A model generated the notes under the pieces. It was not told the DNA's origin and did no database searches. It saw only the letters and a program-made list of their open reading frames with translations. A stretch of 64,000 nt of DNA from Cristatella mucedo (lineage: Eukaryota > Bryozoa > Phylactolaemata > Cristatellidae). The position numbers were made by a program, and so were the translations under genes. The stretch spans positions 4,872,501 to 4,936,500 of the forward strand of contig WPIO01000017.1 in assembly GCA_009760855.2 (NCBI GenBank), in the 5' to 3' direction. Of this stretch, positions 45,570-55,500 are shown piece by piece. How positions within the stretch are numbered: the stretch's first letter is position 1; every line of letters starts with the position of its first letter.

Positions 45570-46760
45570 AAATCATACAAACATGACCACTCCAAAGGAT
45601 TCTGAAATGGGCTGATATTATAGATTGTCGGCGATACTGCAAGTCGCTATCTCGAAAAAGCCCACCAACATAGTATCCCATCGCGTTTTTGCCATAGCAT
45701 CTTCGGTAATGACGTTCATACTCCACAGTAGATCCCACTGAAAGCCCCACCTTGCTCATCCTCTGAGTAAGCTCCCATGTTCTCCTCTGAGTTCGTTAAG
45801 ATGAGCATCAAGGATATGGATGGACTTTAAGGAACATTCTGCATCTGCATGCTGGCAGTTCCTTATGTTCCACCTCAGACACCAGCATGCTCACCGTTTT
45901 CAGCCTTGTGTTTGCAGCCCAGAACAACTACTGCAACGAAAGTGTCCCAAGACACTTTCTCCTCATTCGCTCCAGCTTCTTGGCGAATTCGTCACACTCA
46001 ATGATTTTCTTAATGTCAGACGAAGATACCATGTTTGACCTTTACCTCCGACAGCTGTGGAAAGACACCCTGGAGGTACTTGAAAGCTGCTGACTCATTG
46101 TCTAGGGCCGTGACAGATTGCTTGATTAGGCCTAACTTGATATGAAGTGGTGATATCAGCACCATCTTGAGGGTCTACCAGTGGCTTCCACTTTATGTTG
46201 TTCTTCCCTACAGACAACTCGGTCGGCTATGGCCAGCCACTGTTGTGATTATACCATAAACCAAGAAAACACAAAAACTTCGTGTAACCACCTTTGAGGC
46301 CCATCAGGAGTGACATCATTTTGAAGTCTCAAATGACCTCCTAGCCATAGTCATCCTACATCAAAGCACCCAGTAACATCTCGACATGTTGTATTTTCCT
46401 TTAGGTGCATAGAGTAGGCTATAAGGTGAGACGGATTATTGCTCCAATTATGAAGCAGCAGGACTTTGGGACTCTTGGACGAACAGCCTGTGAATAGGCG
46501 CAATTCACTCGGGTTACAGGTGACTCCTGTAGCCTTGAATAGATCGGCCACGTTGTTGCAGAAGCAAAGCCCATCTTGCTGACAGAATGTCGGAGAAAAG
46601 TTGGTGACGTTTTCTATGATCCGTTACTGTTACACTTTCACGCACCAAGCTCTACTCCTTGGGCCTAGATATCAGGAGCTCAGCACTGAAGTTGCTAATA
46701 CTAAGGTCTTTGATTAGATCGTTGAGGTATTTCTAGTTGGGAAAGTGTGGGCTTCTCTCC
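45570..46760 (-). pseudogene. Decayed transposase-like gene inside the UTP4 last intron
   Basis: Reading the minus strand across several frameshifts and stops gives an ordered series: YLNDLIKDLSISNFSAELL, then DGLCFCNNVADLFKATGVTC, NPSELRLFTGCSSKSPKVL, AYSMHLKE, then ENMGAYSEDEQGG, and RRCYGKNAMGYYVGGLF, RDSDLQYRRQS. From memory this follows a family of uncharacterised, transposon-linked animal proteins with CFCNNV, GVTCNP, SSKS..VLLHN, HSVHLKE, ENMGAYSEEQGERFHQD and GDYIWGLLR..D motifs in this order. The N-terminal part may reach about 47270. The coding frame is clearly broken in several places. I do not know the superfamily. Confidence 0.65.
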
Positions 46761-47284
46761 TCAGCTACATATGTGAAACGGGAATCGGGATCGGTGCAGA
46801 ATCTCAGTAGCAGTCTGACTCGCTGCTTTCATCTGAAAATGGCTGATCCCTCACCGGAAGGCTGGGGATGGACACAGTAATTTTTCGCTCGCTCGTCTTT
46901 ATAAATTGTCAACACATGTAGCAAAATGTATTTGCTGGGTGCAAGCAACCTCTTGCCGCCATGTCAATCAAATATGGCTAGCACTATCCATCCATCATAA
47001 CCAAGGTCATGTCTAACTTCTACAAGAACGTAGTGCAATCACAGATGCTCAATCCAAGAATGCTGATGTCGGCCATCAACCATCTCCTTAACTGCACCCG
47101 AGTCAGCACATACCCAGCGACCCTTACGGCGATCTAGGCGACAGTTTTCCTGCTTCTATGTCAGCAAAATTGACAAAATCAGAGGATACCATCAAGCTGA
47201 CATCCTCACAGAAATCTTCATCCTGAAATCCCTATGAATCCTCACTGTCTACTTCCAAGCATGTCCCAGCTGCCTGTTCTTGAA

Positions 47285-47805
47285 ATTCATCTCCCAGTCT
47301 AAGAAGACTACTAGTTGTCATGACCGAACACTTAACTGCCCTCCTTCGTATGTGCCTAGATTTACTGCTGTCCTGAATAAAAACACTGTAAATCTTTCAA
47401 CAGCCTTAGGTTCTGTCCTAGCATCTTGTAAAGGAGCTGTTGTCAGACCACTTATTAATAGTTCAACAATAGACCAGGAAAACGTATGGTTGTTCATTAT
47501 AAAACGGTTCACGTGGAGACCAAGGGCAACAGCAACATTGGTTTGTATCGAACCCCACCGAACATGTCTTTTCCTGTTTGCTGTTCGCTTCGCTGACCTG
47601 TGCATGATTGAGCTAGTGTTACTAACCGGGGGTCCAACTATCCATCGGCCGCGAGTCGCCAGTGTGCTTTTGCATGCATATCTAAGCAGGATACCTCGTT
47701 TTTTATCAACTATTGATTATTGCTTCTCTTGCAGCAAGTTGTAAAGCGCCCGAATACAGATTAAGTTCTCTTAGGTTTCTAAATAAAGAGCTTATTATCA
47801 TTACT
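47285..47805 (+). mobile_element. L2-type LINE 3' untranslated region and tail
   Basis: The last part (47735-47800) is the tail GTAAAGCGCCCGAATACAGA with TTAAGTTCTC and an AT-rich end with ATTATC repeats. The part before it (GTGGAGACCAAGGGCAACAG, GGCCGCGAGTC) resembles the 27.35-27.6 kb 3' region. No RT frame remains. It lies in the UTP4 last intron, antisense to the gene. Confidence 0.6.
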
Positions 47806-48177
47806 ATTCTCTTAATATGCAATAACATTAACCACACTGTTTAAGTGATTAGAAAACACACATTGTATCTAAGTACAAAAATAAACCAAAGTGCTGCCTA
47901 ATGCAGTGGCAGTAGAAAGTACAAAACCCCAAGATCAATTATTGCAAAACTCCCTCTCTTTACCGCGCCCTCTTTTTCCTCCCAATCTCGTCACGTTCCA
48001 CTCCAGCTCCATTTCCTCCGACTCCGTCCGTCGTGGGAAGTGAGGAAATCGAGGCGTATGACATGCACCGGTAGGGCTTCAGCATCAAGAGAAGCATTCA
48101 AGTTATTTAACACAAAACACAAACAAACACAGGAACGATAAAGTAAAAACTAAAGGTCGGCTGATTCATTAGCCTCA

Positions 48178-48310
48178 TTTAAGTAGTTGCAGATGAGCCT
48201 TGGTAAGTAACACCCACTTCCTGCTTGCACAGGGCCATAAAGCATTGCTTGCTACAGGACTCGAACCCACGACTAGGGGTCGTAAAGTGAGAGCACCTGA
48301 ACGATCAGCA
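48178..48310 (-). mobile_element. tRNA-derived SINE (type 2), diverged, in the UTP4 intron
   Basis: Its B-box-like centre is TACAGGACTCGAACCCACGA and then CTAGGGGTCGTAAAGTGAGA. A tail-side ATTAGCCTCATTTAAGTAG lies at its left edge. Confidence 0.6.
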
Positions 48311-48467
48311 GTGCGAGAATGGTTGGAATTCTCGTGCACATGATCCAGAATTTCTTTTTCTGATCTCTTAATCAAGGAGTGAAGCAAATGGGCAGAGCAC
48401 ATGCATGTTAGCAGAGCAACAGGAATGCAGTTTATTTTGTTTTTAAAGTTATTTGAGTACCATTTAC

Positions 48468-48575
48468 CTTGTATCGGTTGCATATGTGAAAAGCATGTTC
48501 TGTCCGAGCTGCCGACTTTCTTTCGCCAAAGCCATTTTGCTTGCCAAAGATCTTATCCTCCAGCCTGGGAAATGC
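48468..48575 (-). CDS. UTP4: UTP4 (cirhin) exon, linker before the C-terminal strand
   Basis: The 36-codon exon starts AFPRLEDKIFGK and ends RTEHAFHICNRYK. The end matches human cirhin RTAHAFKISKIYK as I recall it, and the first half is a divergent linker. The acceptor is CACAG after a pyrimidine-rich stretch, and the donor is AAG followed by GTAAAT. It enters and leaves in phase 0, so it joins cleanly to the exons on both sides. A 3.9-kb intron follows (44544-48467), far longer than the gene's other introns seen here (0.24-0.58 kb). It is filled with transposon remains. Confidence 0.85.
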
Positions 48576-48813
48576 CTGTGCCAAACGAGAATATGAAGAG
48601 CACGGATCAAATCACTGAAGAGTCGAATACATCTCGCAACCCGACACTCCTTCTCAAGTACCTTAGTAGAAGGCAGACTGTCTGCTGTGCATTCAGATGC
48701 CGATGAAATGGAATGGAAACACTTAATTTGTAAAACGAGGCTATTTAGGATGGGCAACCGGAGGAGTGGGGGCATCAGACCATGCAAACACACTGGGTCG
48801 ACTTGCTGCTCAC

Positions 48814-49005
48814 CTGTGTCTTATCGATGATGCAAAGCACTTGTTCATCATGAACGATCAGCTTGTCCGACATGTTTGCAGAAGTCGCTCCATAGCTGAC
48901 GCCAATAATTTTCCCATGTCTTCGAAGCCACTGAGGATGGAACTGCTCACAGTGCTTCCGGTACCACTGCGAGTAGCCTCGCGCTTTCAGATCGTATTCG
49001 ACAAT
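48814..49005 (-). CDS. UTP4: UTP4 (cirhin) exon with late WD40 segment
   Basis: The exon has 64 codons. It begins IVEYDLKARGYSQWYRKH and ends LIVHDEQVLCIIDKTQ. Recalled human cirhin has VFEYSIPDKQYTDWSRTVQ and later ILLHDAYMFCIIDKSL at the same spacing. The W-x-R in SQWYRKH aligns with human DWSRTVQ. By my count that Arg is human residue 565, changed to Trp in North American Indian childhood cirrhosis. Its codon here is 48958-48960. The splice sites are CATAG (acceptor) and CAG-GTGAGC (donor), both phase 0. The reading as UTP4 rests on this exon and on the exons on both sides, which continue the same alignment. Confidence 0.92.
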
Positions 49006-49581
49006 CTATGCAGACAGTGGAAGCTTCCAGGTAGAGAGTGAGGTCTATCGAATTTCAACAGCAGCCAGCACACTACGAGACGTTCCATCCTTTCACCAAA
49101 ATCTTCTTCCACGTTTGTGATTGCACTGTACATGCGACCACTCCTTTTGAGGGCCCAGACTATTTACTATTTAATTGTTCGTGGCAGCCTAAGCAAACTA
49201 GTGGGGGGGGGGAGGAACTGCTACTAGTAGGACAGATTCAATTTCGACTAGCCATCTCTTCGGCTCTGGTGACCTAACTGTGAGCTCTCAACGGTCACTG
49301 CAGTATTAAAACAAGAAGAGGATGCATTAAGGCCAATACCTGTCACACTGGAAGCAGGGCTTCTCCCTAGATCATGAACAAACGTGTCACTCTGTAGCAA
49401 CCAATTTTTAACAGTTCATCACCGATGTCGCAGATGCATGCACAACTACCAGGCAGCAGCAGCCACCAAGGCGGGCAGCCAGCATTCTCTCTACTACTCA
49501 CTGCAGCTGGTAGGAAGTGGCAGGGCTTATTCAGGTCGGCATTCTTGCCATAATAGGCCACTTGATTACCCACCCGCTTAC

Positions 49582-49677
49582 CTTCTGGTCTGTATAGGCT
49601 ACAGCTAGAAGGCTGCCGTCGGAATTGAACGCTAATGCAGTTGGCTGGCTGCCCTTTCTTGTGAAATCCAGCAGCCT
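49582..49677 (-). CDS. UTP4: UTP4 (cirhin) exon, WD40 repeat
   Basis: This 32-codon exon starts RLLDFTRKGSQPTALAFN and continues SDGSLLAVAYTDQK. It is a textbook WD40 blade segment: a strand, then N/S-x-DG, then a hydrophobic strand. It matches human cirhin FPVTAMAIAPNTNNLVIAHSD in position. The acceptor is CTTTAG and the donor is AAG-GTAAGC, phase 0 on both sides. Joined to the next exon it reads AYTDQK-IVEYDL, which matches human AHSDQQ-VFEYSI with no gap. Confidence 0.9.
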
Positions 49678-49859
49678 CTAAAGAATAGCAAACAATAAGC
49701 CAGACAAGCCAAACCCAATGCAGTAGCTCAGCTGTTTACACGAACACATGATAGAAGCCAAGCTCCGACGACGAGGTACAAGCAAACCACGGCATCCCAC
49801 CTGAGAGGACGGGTGAGATTGATCATGTTTCGAAGTAAGTGTGAGTGCGGGCTCGTGGG

Positions 49860-49985
<126 letters not shown>

Positions 49986-50128
49986 AGACAGACCGTGCTG
50001 CCCCTTCATCCAGATTTCAATCTCAGGCGCATTCGATGTAGCAGAAAATGCATTCCACTTGTGGGCTACCATGTCGATTCCCGTGTGTGCTCATGTGAGC
50101 ACGCACAGGTTGTGCATTGCTCCAATAC

Positions 50129-50241
50129 CTTGCTCTTGGCGATGCTTAGCACCGTCACCTCCCCAGCCAGCGAGACTGTCGCAGCTCTGCGGCCGTCGGC
50201 GGTCACTGCCATCAGCCGGCAGGCCGAAGGGTCCCTGTCAT
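50129..50241 (-). CDS. UTP4: UTP4 (cirhin) exon, WD40 repeat; 5' boundary uncertain
   Basis: The frame reads DRDPSACRLMAVTADG and then RRAATVSLAGEVTVLSIAKSK, ending at AAG-GTATTG. It corresponds to human cirhin MCLLAVSPDGNWLAASGTSAG and VHVYNV, again from memory. It splices in phase 0 to the RLLDF exon. I place the acceptor at TTGCAG (50242-50243), which leaves two bases of a split codon. An acceptor further upstream is possible because the frame stays open to about 50419. A weak candidate for the preceding piece (frame ...LFHLVPVQSQAVSK, donor GTGAGT) lies near 50422-50510. Exons for the N-terminal ~500 residues were not identified. Confidence 0.78.
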
Positions 50242-50659
50242 CTGCAACACCGGGCCTCAACCGTCGATAAGATGGCACGATAGCAGCAGGTGCTGCGGCA
50301 GTAGCTGATGCTACAGTGGCAGGCAATGCACTGCTTGGCAACGGCTCGAGCTTGGCAGGGATGCCAGACGCCTTGGCCACAATACAACAAACGGCAAACC
50401 GAGTCGCTCGAAAACTCACGCTTCGAGACAGCTTGGCTCTGCACGGGCACTAGGTGGAACAGAGAGGCCGCGCACGGCCGTCTCACTGAGCTCGGAGGAG
50501 GCACTCGGATGCGCTGCCGAGCCTAGTTCACTCCGTGCCCGTGCACTGGAAGCCATAGCCGGAGCGTTTGCTGCGCATGACCGAAGAAGTGCTTTGCAGG
50601 TGCTTTCCCTCGAGTCTCTCGTCCAGAGGAGCCGCTCAGCCAAACTGGACACCAGCTAG

Positions 50660-52020
50660 CACAGCACTACTGCCGCCTCCTTCGGCAGCACGAGCCCCCG
50701 GCCCATCAGATTGAGTCGCTGTGACCACACGTGTCTCAGTCCGACGAACAGTAGACGACGCTATGTCGCTCAAGTCAGCGCTAGCTCGACCAACTCGAAC
50801 TCGGCTCAATTCTAGGGAAGGTGAGATGGGGAAAACGGCTGAACTGAAAGAGCAGAAGGCAAGGCAGCCAACTCCAAGGCGGAAAGACTAAGCACCGAGC
50901 TACCGGAGCAAGGCGGAGAGCTGGAGGACGCTGGAGCAGCTAGTGTCCTGTGTGCAATGAGGAAACAGCCCGGTACCTCGCGGAATCAGGGGGCGACATC
51001 TGTGGGCGGGCTGCGCACAGGCGGCGCACGTGAAGTCCTCTGGCAGCAGCCCAGCTCGGCTCGGCATCCCACCCTCCAGCCGCCCTCCCTCCCCATGCCC
51101 GGCTGTCTGCAAGCTGCTACGGATTAGATCAGACGGGCACAATCTATTAGCGAGTAGCTAGCCAGGCAACCACGTGAGAGAGCACCGGGCCAGACGGCTG
51201 GCATGCCAGACAGCAAGCATCTGGCCAGACACCTGCCAGGCATCCGGCCAGACACCAGGTGAGCCAGGCGGCCGGCCAGACACTACTTCCCACTCTTCCC
51301 AAGGCGTTGGGCCATGCACAAAGGCTAGGAGAACAATGCAGAGGAACAACTAAGGAGCTTAGCTGACAACTCATTGATTACGGTCGGCTGTTGCTTCCTA
51401 GAGCCAACAGAGTCGCCGTGTCTCCCCTCAGCTTATGGCTCATCGCCCAGCCCCCCCTACCCAAGCCTCCCCTATCTCTACCCATTCGTCCACTCCATCT
51501 CCCCCCATCCCCCCTCTCTATCTATTCCTGTCTACCCATCCCTCCACCTCTCCCTCTCCCTGTCAGTGCCTGTGGAGTGAAGGTGCCCAAGACTGGGGGG
51601 GGGGGGGTTCACAAGCAACCCATAGCTAAAAGTGTATGTGTCTGGGACCACCTTGCTGGGAAAAATGTGAAGGCTGATTATGAGCCGACTCAGCTGTCGA
51701 TTCTCGATGGGTGGAGGTGGAGGAGGAGGAGAATGGAGAGAGGTCGCGCCGGTCGGGCGGCTCCCTAACAAGGGGCAGTCTTCAGAAATGCTATACTAGA
51801 CAGTGGTAGTGCACGAGTGAGTGCACCGTATTCAGATGACTCTTAATTCAAAGAAATGCCACATAAGTGTGGCTATTGCACAAATCGTTATCTAAAGCCA
51901 TAGGATAGCCGATTGACAGGCAGCTCGGCTCTTCGGCCAGTAGTTTTCAGAAAGCTCTTTGCCGCTATTTGCTCGCCACCGGCTTTCTGATGTACTAATC
52001 GACTTGGTAACTCTGAGAGT
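50660..52020. other. No exon recognised
   Basis: This is GC-moderate DNA with a CAGGCATCCGGCCAGACAC-type imperfect repeat (51210-51285), a C/T-rich block (51440-51570) and a G run. Missing UTP4 exons could lie here, but none shows a WD40 pattern I can support. Confidence 0.4.
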
Positions 52021-52024
52021 AGGA

Positions 52025-52135
52025 AGAGAAAAGCTTTCAGATCCAGCAGGACACGAACCTGCAGCCTCCGGTTCACAGAACACACACTCAAGCCATCACG
52101 CGATGAGGCTAGCGGCTCGGCCAACATCGGGTGGC
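52025..52135 (-). mobile_element. tRNA-like element, distinct from types 1 and 2
   Basis: On the minus strand GAGCCGCTAGCCTCATCGCG, TGATGGCTTGAGTGTGTG (A-box-like), CGGAGGCTGCAGGTTCGTGT and CCTGCTGGATCTGAAAGC (B box GGTTCGTGTCC). The head layout is tRNA-like but the flanks differ from the other families. It could be a third SINE type or a tRNA pseudogene. Confidence 0.45.
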
Positions 52136-52379
52136 CCCCATTGTCTGACTTGACCAGTCGGCTGCTCTGCACAGATTGCCAAGACAGATTCCCAAGCTAT
52201 GTGAGCCCGCACACGCCTGCCTGCCTGAAGGGAGGCGTGTGACAAATTGTACAAATGAGATGCTGCATGCTACTTTACATTTTTAAAGAACAAAGAAACT
52301 GCAGAATTAACCCTAAAAATAAATAATACACTAAAAAACCGGGTATCAATTACACAAATATAGCTAGCTCCGGCCGGAT

Positions 52380-52545
52380 GACGACAGCCAGAATGACCGA
52401 TTACTCTACAACTCCTAATAGCAGTGCCCACAGGGGTCCACAGACTCACCGATTGATGTCTCCTACAGCAGACAACAAAACCGTCGTGGGAACACCACCA
52501 GAGGTGGCTGCGGTCTGCAGGTGCTGCTACAGAATAGGCCTGCAC
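52380..52545 (-). CDS. Candidate WD40-like exon, possibly upstream UTP4
   Basis: On the minus strand one frame reads SHLWWCSHDGFVVCC, then RRHQSVSLWTPVG. This has the S-x-DG followed by V-x-LW spacing of a WD40 blade. CTGTAG lies just upstream as a possible acceptor. A strong GTGAGT donor falls within the frame after RRHQS, so the exact exon is unclear. It lies where a preceding UTP4 blade could be expected, but I could not join it in phase to the exon at 50.1 kb. It may be chance. Confidence 0.22.
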
Positions 52546-53135
52546 ACACAATGGCAACGAACGTGCTTATGCAGCCAGCCAGCAGGCCTACACAAAGGAA
52601 GGCAAGAGATACGCCTCTCGAAAGCATCTGCAGAGACTGCCAGGGAGCGGTGTGCCAGTGGAGAAAAGGGGCTGCGATCTAGCCAACAGCTTGCATGGCG
52701 ATGAAGGCCTGGCAGGGAGGTCGGATCAGCGGTGCCACAGCCACCGTGAGAGACTACCAGGGTGGCCCGCAGAATTACCAAGTGCTGGTGCCCAGAAGGT
52801 CGTTCAAATAGTCTCCACAAAGAGGCTGAGCAGCACCGTGACAGCTGCACCGTGCAGCAGCAGGACGGGGGGGGGGAGGGAGGGGCAAGCTGGCGTGTCA
52901 ACGTCGTCGCACCAGACCGTGCAAACACGTGACGGCTGCCTGCGAAGAAACACGACACCGACAACTGTGCAGCTCCAGCTGCTGCTTCGAAGTGAATCCA
53001 ATAAAGCTAGTAGCCGGCAGCCAGCACTGCCCGGTTTACCGAAGCATGGCTAGCCGAAAGGTCTGCTGTGGACTGCTGACAACCTCATGGTGGTAGGACA
53101 CCGGCAGCACGGGTTTCGGGGCAGGGGGCTACCCT

Positions 53136-53170
53136 GTTGCAACGGCTGCGCAACGTGCAGCCGTTGCAAC
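53136..53170. other. Perfect 14-bp hairpin, 7-nt loop
   Basis: Arms GTTGCAACGGCTGC and its exact complement, loop GCAACGT. Confidence 0.8.
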
Positions 53171-53339
53171 AACCTACATCTCATGAACATTCCACTGAAC
53201 ATGCTGGCACATGCCATGCTCACTGCACCTGACCCCAAGCAGCTGGGGTGGCACAATGGGCACGATTGTCTGCCATTGCCAAATATTTGGCTTTGGTGTA
53301 GGGGAAGCTGGCAAAAGTAAAAAGGCAGTGCCACTCAAG

Positions 53340-55160
53340 GAGTGGGTCAAAATAACTCGTACGAACAGGACGTGCGTTTATAGAGGTGAACTTATGAGCA
53401 CCTGCCGAGCCCTCTGGTTCTCCCAGGACCCTATTTAGCTGTCCTCACCTTTTTTTTAAAATTTTTTTACTTGAGGACTGTTGGTAACAGCAACTGCTGC
53501 ACGAGTGTCGTATGCAGGGCAACCAGCTTCCACAAGTCCTGCATAACGACATCATCCCTCCTATAGCACACTTGGGCGGCGCTTCATCTACAAACATGCT
53601 ACACAGATGCATCTAGGCGATTTGCTTCCTTTAACTGCCGACTTGGCTATGATTTTCTGAATAGGTAAGTTCAACTCTCCTGTGTAACACCAACTTAGTC
53701 TTTATGGAGTTACAGACAGAGATATATTACATTACATTCGTGGCTGCCCCATGTGCACCTACGGCTGCTTAGGCTTTGAGTGGCACTACAGAGAACCGTC
53801 CCATGTAACCAGCTACGCAAGCGTTCACGGCCGTGTGAGTCGAAGTCCAAGTTGCGAACCTCTATGTAAATGTCTCTACGTAAATCCATACATCGCGGCA
53901 GGACGACGTGGTGCTAATGAGTGGGTGATGCTTACATCAAGACGGTGCCTACGCCTACATCAGGATTGGCTGCACCCTCTGCCCTGCAGGCTGCAGCAGA
54001 TCAGCAGGCATCTACCCGTTTCCCTGTATTTGTGAGCAAAAACGTTGGGAAAAACGTTGGGAAAGCCATTGCGTAACATGCCCGATGAAAAAAAAGTGCT
54101 CTAGCACAGGGGACCGACGAGAACCTCAGCCGTTCTCTTGGGGCGACCGAAGGTCCAGGTGGCAGCAGCATATCTGCCCGCGGCTCGGGCTGCTTGACGG
54201 CCAACCGCACTAATCTGGAGCAAGCTTCAATGGTGACGATAGAATCGGGCATGTCCCAAAATGAGCAGTTTTACGTGGAATATGTATGAATATCGGCCAC
54301 ATGGTATTTTAATAATACAAGTACTAAAACCATTACTATTAGTAAATACAAGTGCTCTAGATAAGAGTTGTTGAGCACCTGAATAGATAAAATTCTTTCA
54401 CGATGCTATACGCAATACTTATTATGATTATTATTGCTAAGCCTGTACACGTACCTGCAAATAAGTAACTTTCACGTCGACAGTACAATACACTCAGTCG
54501 AACAAATCCTCGCAAATGGCTGCTGCTGCTGTAAACCAGTTGGAGTTATAAAAGAGTTTTCTACGATGTCAGGCATACTGAAGTTAAGCAATGCATGTGA
54601 AATATTGATTGAAAGCCCCTAAAACAAACACATATGCTGCTGGCATGTATGCGTTAAGTGTGCCGCTGCCCGTCCCACCTCGATTCATTATGACCTCCCT
54701 TGTCTGACCAGGCTTAGAGTCACAAGCTTTTGAATTGTCTCTTCTGCTACAGCACATTCCAGTGAGCCTGAGCTCTATTGAAAAGGTCGGCTACTGGTGT
54801 AGGCCGAACACCCTGCACCAGTCGCCCGTCGATATCGCACCATACCGCCGTTCTATGCGGTTCAAATCAGGCGAATCAGGCCTCAGGCTGCTGCACCTGC
54901 ACCGAAACAAGGGTTTGCTAAAAAGTGCTTTACTCACGTTACTGTTGGTTACAGCAAATTGGATTTCAAAGCTCAAATACTCAGCTTGGGTGTCGTTTTA
55001 TTTGGCAGCAAGATAGGAACCCTACGCACACAGCCAGACCAGTGAAGTGCCTCGACCTGGCGGCATAGGTCCCTGCTCGAGGCAAAAGTTTGCAGCTCCC
55101 AATTCCACAGCAGAAGGCCGTTTTTGGTTGTTCCTCGTTCTCAAATTTGAGTGGATAAAA
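53340..55160. other. No exon recognised
   Basis: Short frames occur on both strands, for example 54001-54252 minus and 54735-55016 plus, without domain or convincing splice support. Confidence 0.4.
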
Positions 55161-55164
55161 TGAA

Positions 55165-55330
55165 AATAAAAAAGCTAGCTGATTTAACAGCCTCTTTTGC
55201 ATAGCGACAGAGGGGCCTTCACGGCTATCACCACTGCTTGCAGCAGCAATAAAGGATCGCCAACTGCAGGATTCGGACCCACGACCTCGGTCGTCAAAAG
55301 CAACCGTCTTACCTAGCATGCAATCACGGC
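55165..55330 (-). mobile_element. tRNA-derived SINE (type 2)
   Basis: On plus it reads TGATTTAACAGCCTCTTTTG, GGCTATCACCACTGCTTGCA, GGATCGCCAACTGCAGGATT and CGGACCCACGACCTCGGTCG, the mirror of the type-2 copies. It seems full length. Confidence 0.78.
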
Positions 55331-55359
55331 TAAGTAAAGGTTACCTTATAGTTCAGCCA

Positions 55360-55500
55360 CATTTATATAGCAGCAGAAGAGCCTTAACGGCTATCACCCC
55401 CCCCCGTGCACGGAACAATGAAAGATTGCCTGCAGCAGGACTCGAAGTCACATCCTGGGTCGTGAGGAGAGACCACCTTACCTCCCCCCCCGGCTAAGAA
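55360..55500 (-). mobile_element. tRNA-derived SINE (type 2), diverged
   Basis: CATTTATATAGCAGCAGAAG, GAGCCTTAACGGCTATCACC, AGATTGCCTGCAGCAGGACT and CATCCTGGGTCGTGAGGAGA. A second copy next to the 55.2-kb one, clearly more decayed, with two C runs. Confidence 0.68.

Noticed and set aside
52025..52135. Functional tRNA gene
   Set aside because: A and B boxes are recognisable but I cannot fold a proper cloverleaf with a 7-bp acceptor stem; more likely a SINE head.
52527..52964. 145-codon minus ORF as a missing UTP4 exon
   Set aside because: A faint resemblance to the LFQFAHHLELWRLG region was considered, but conserved positions do not align well enough.
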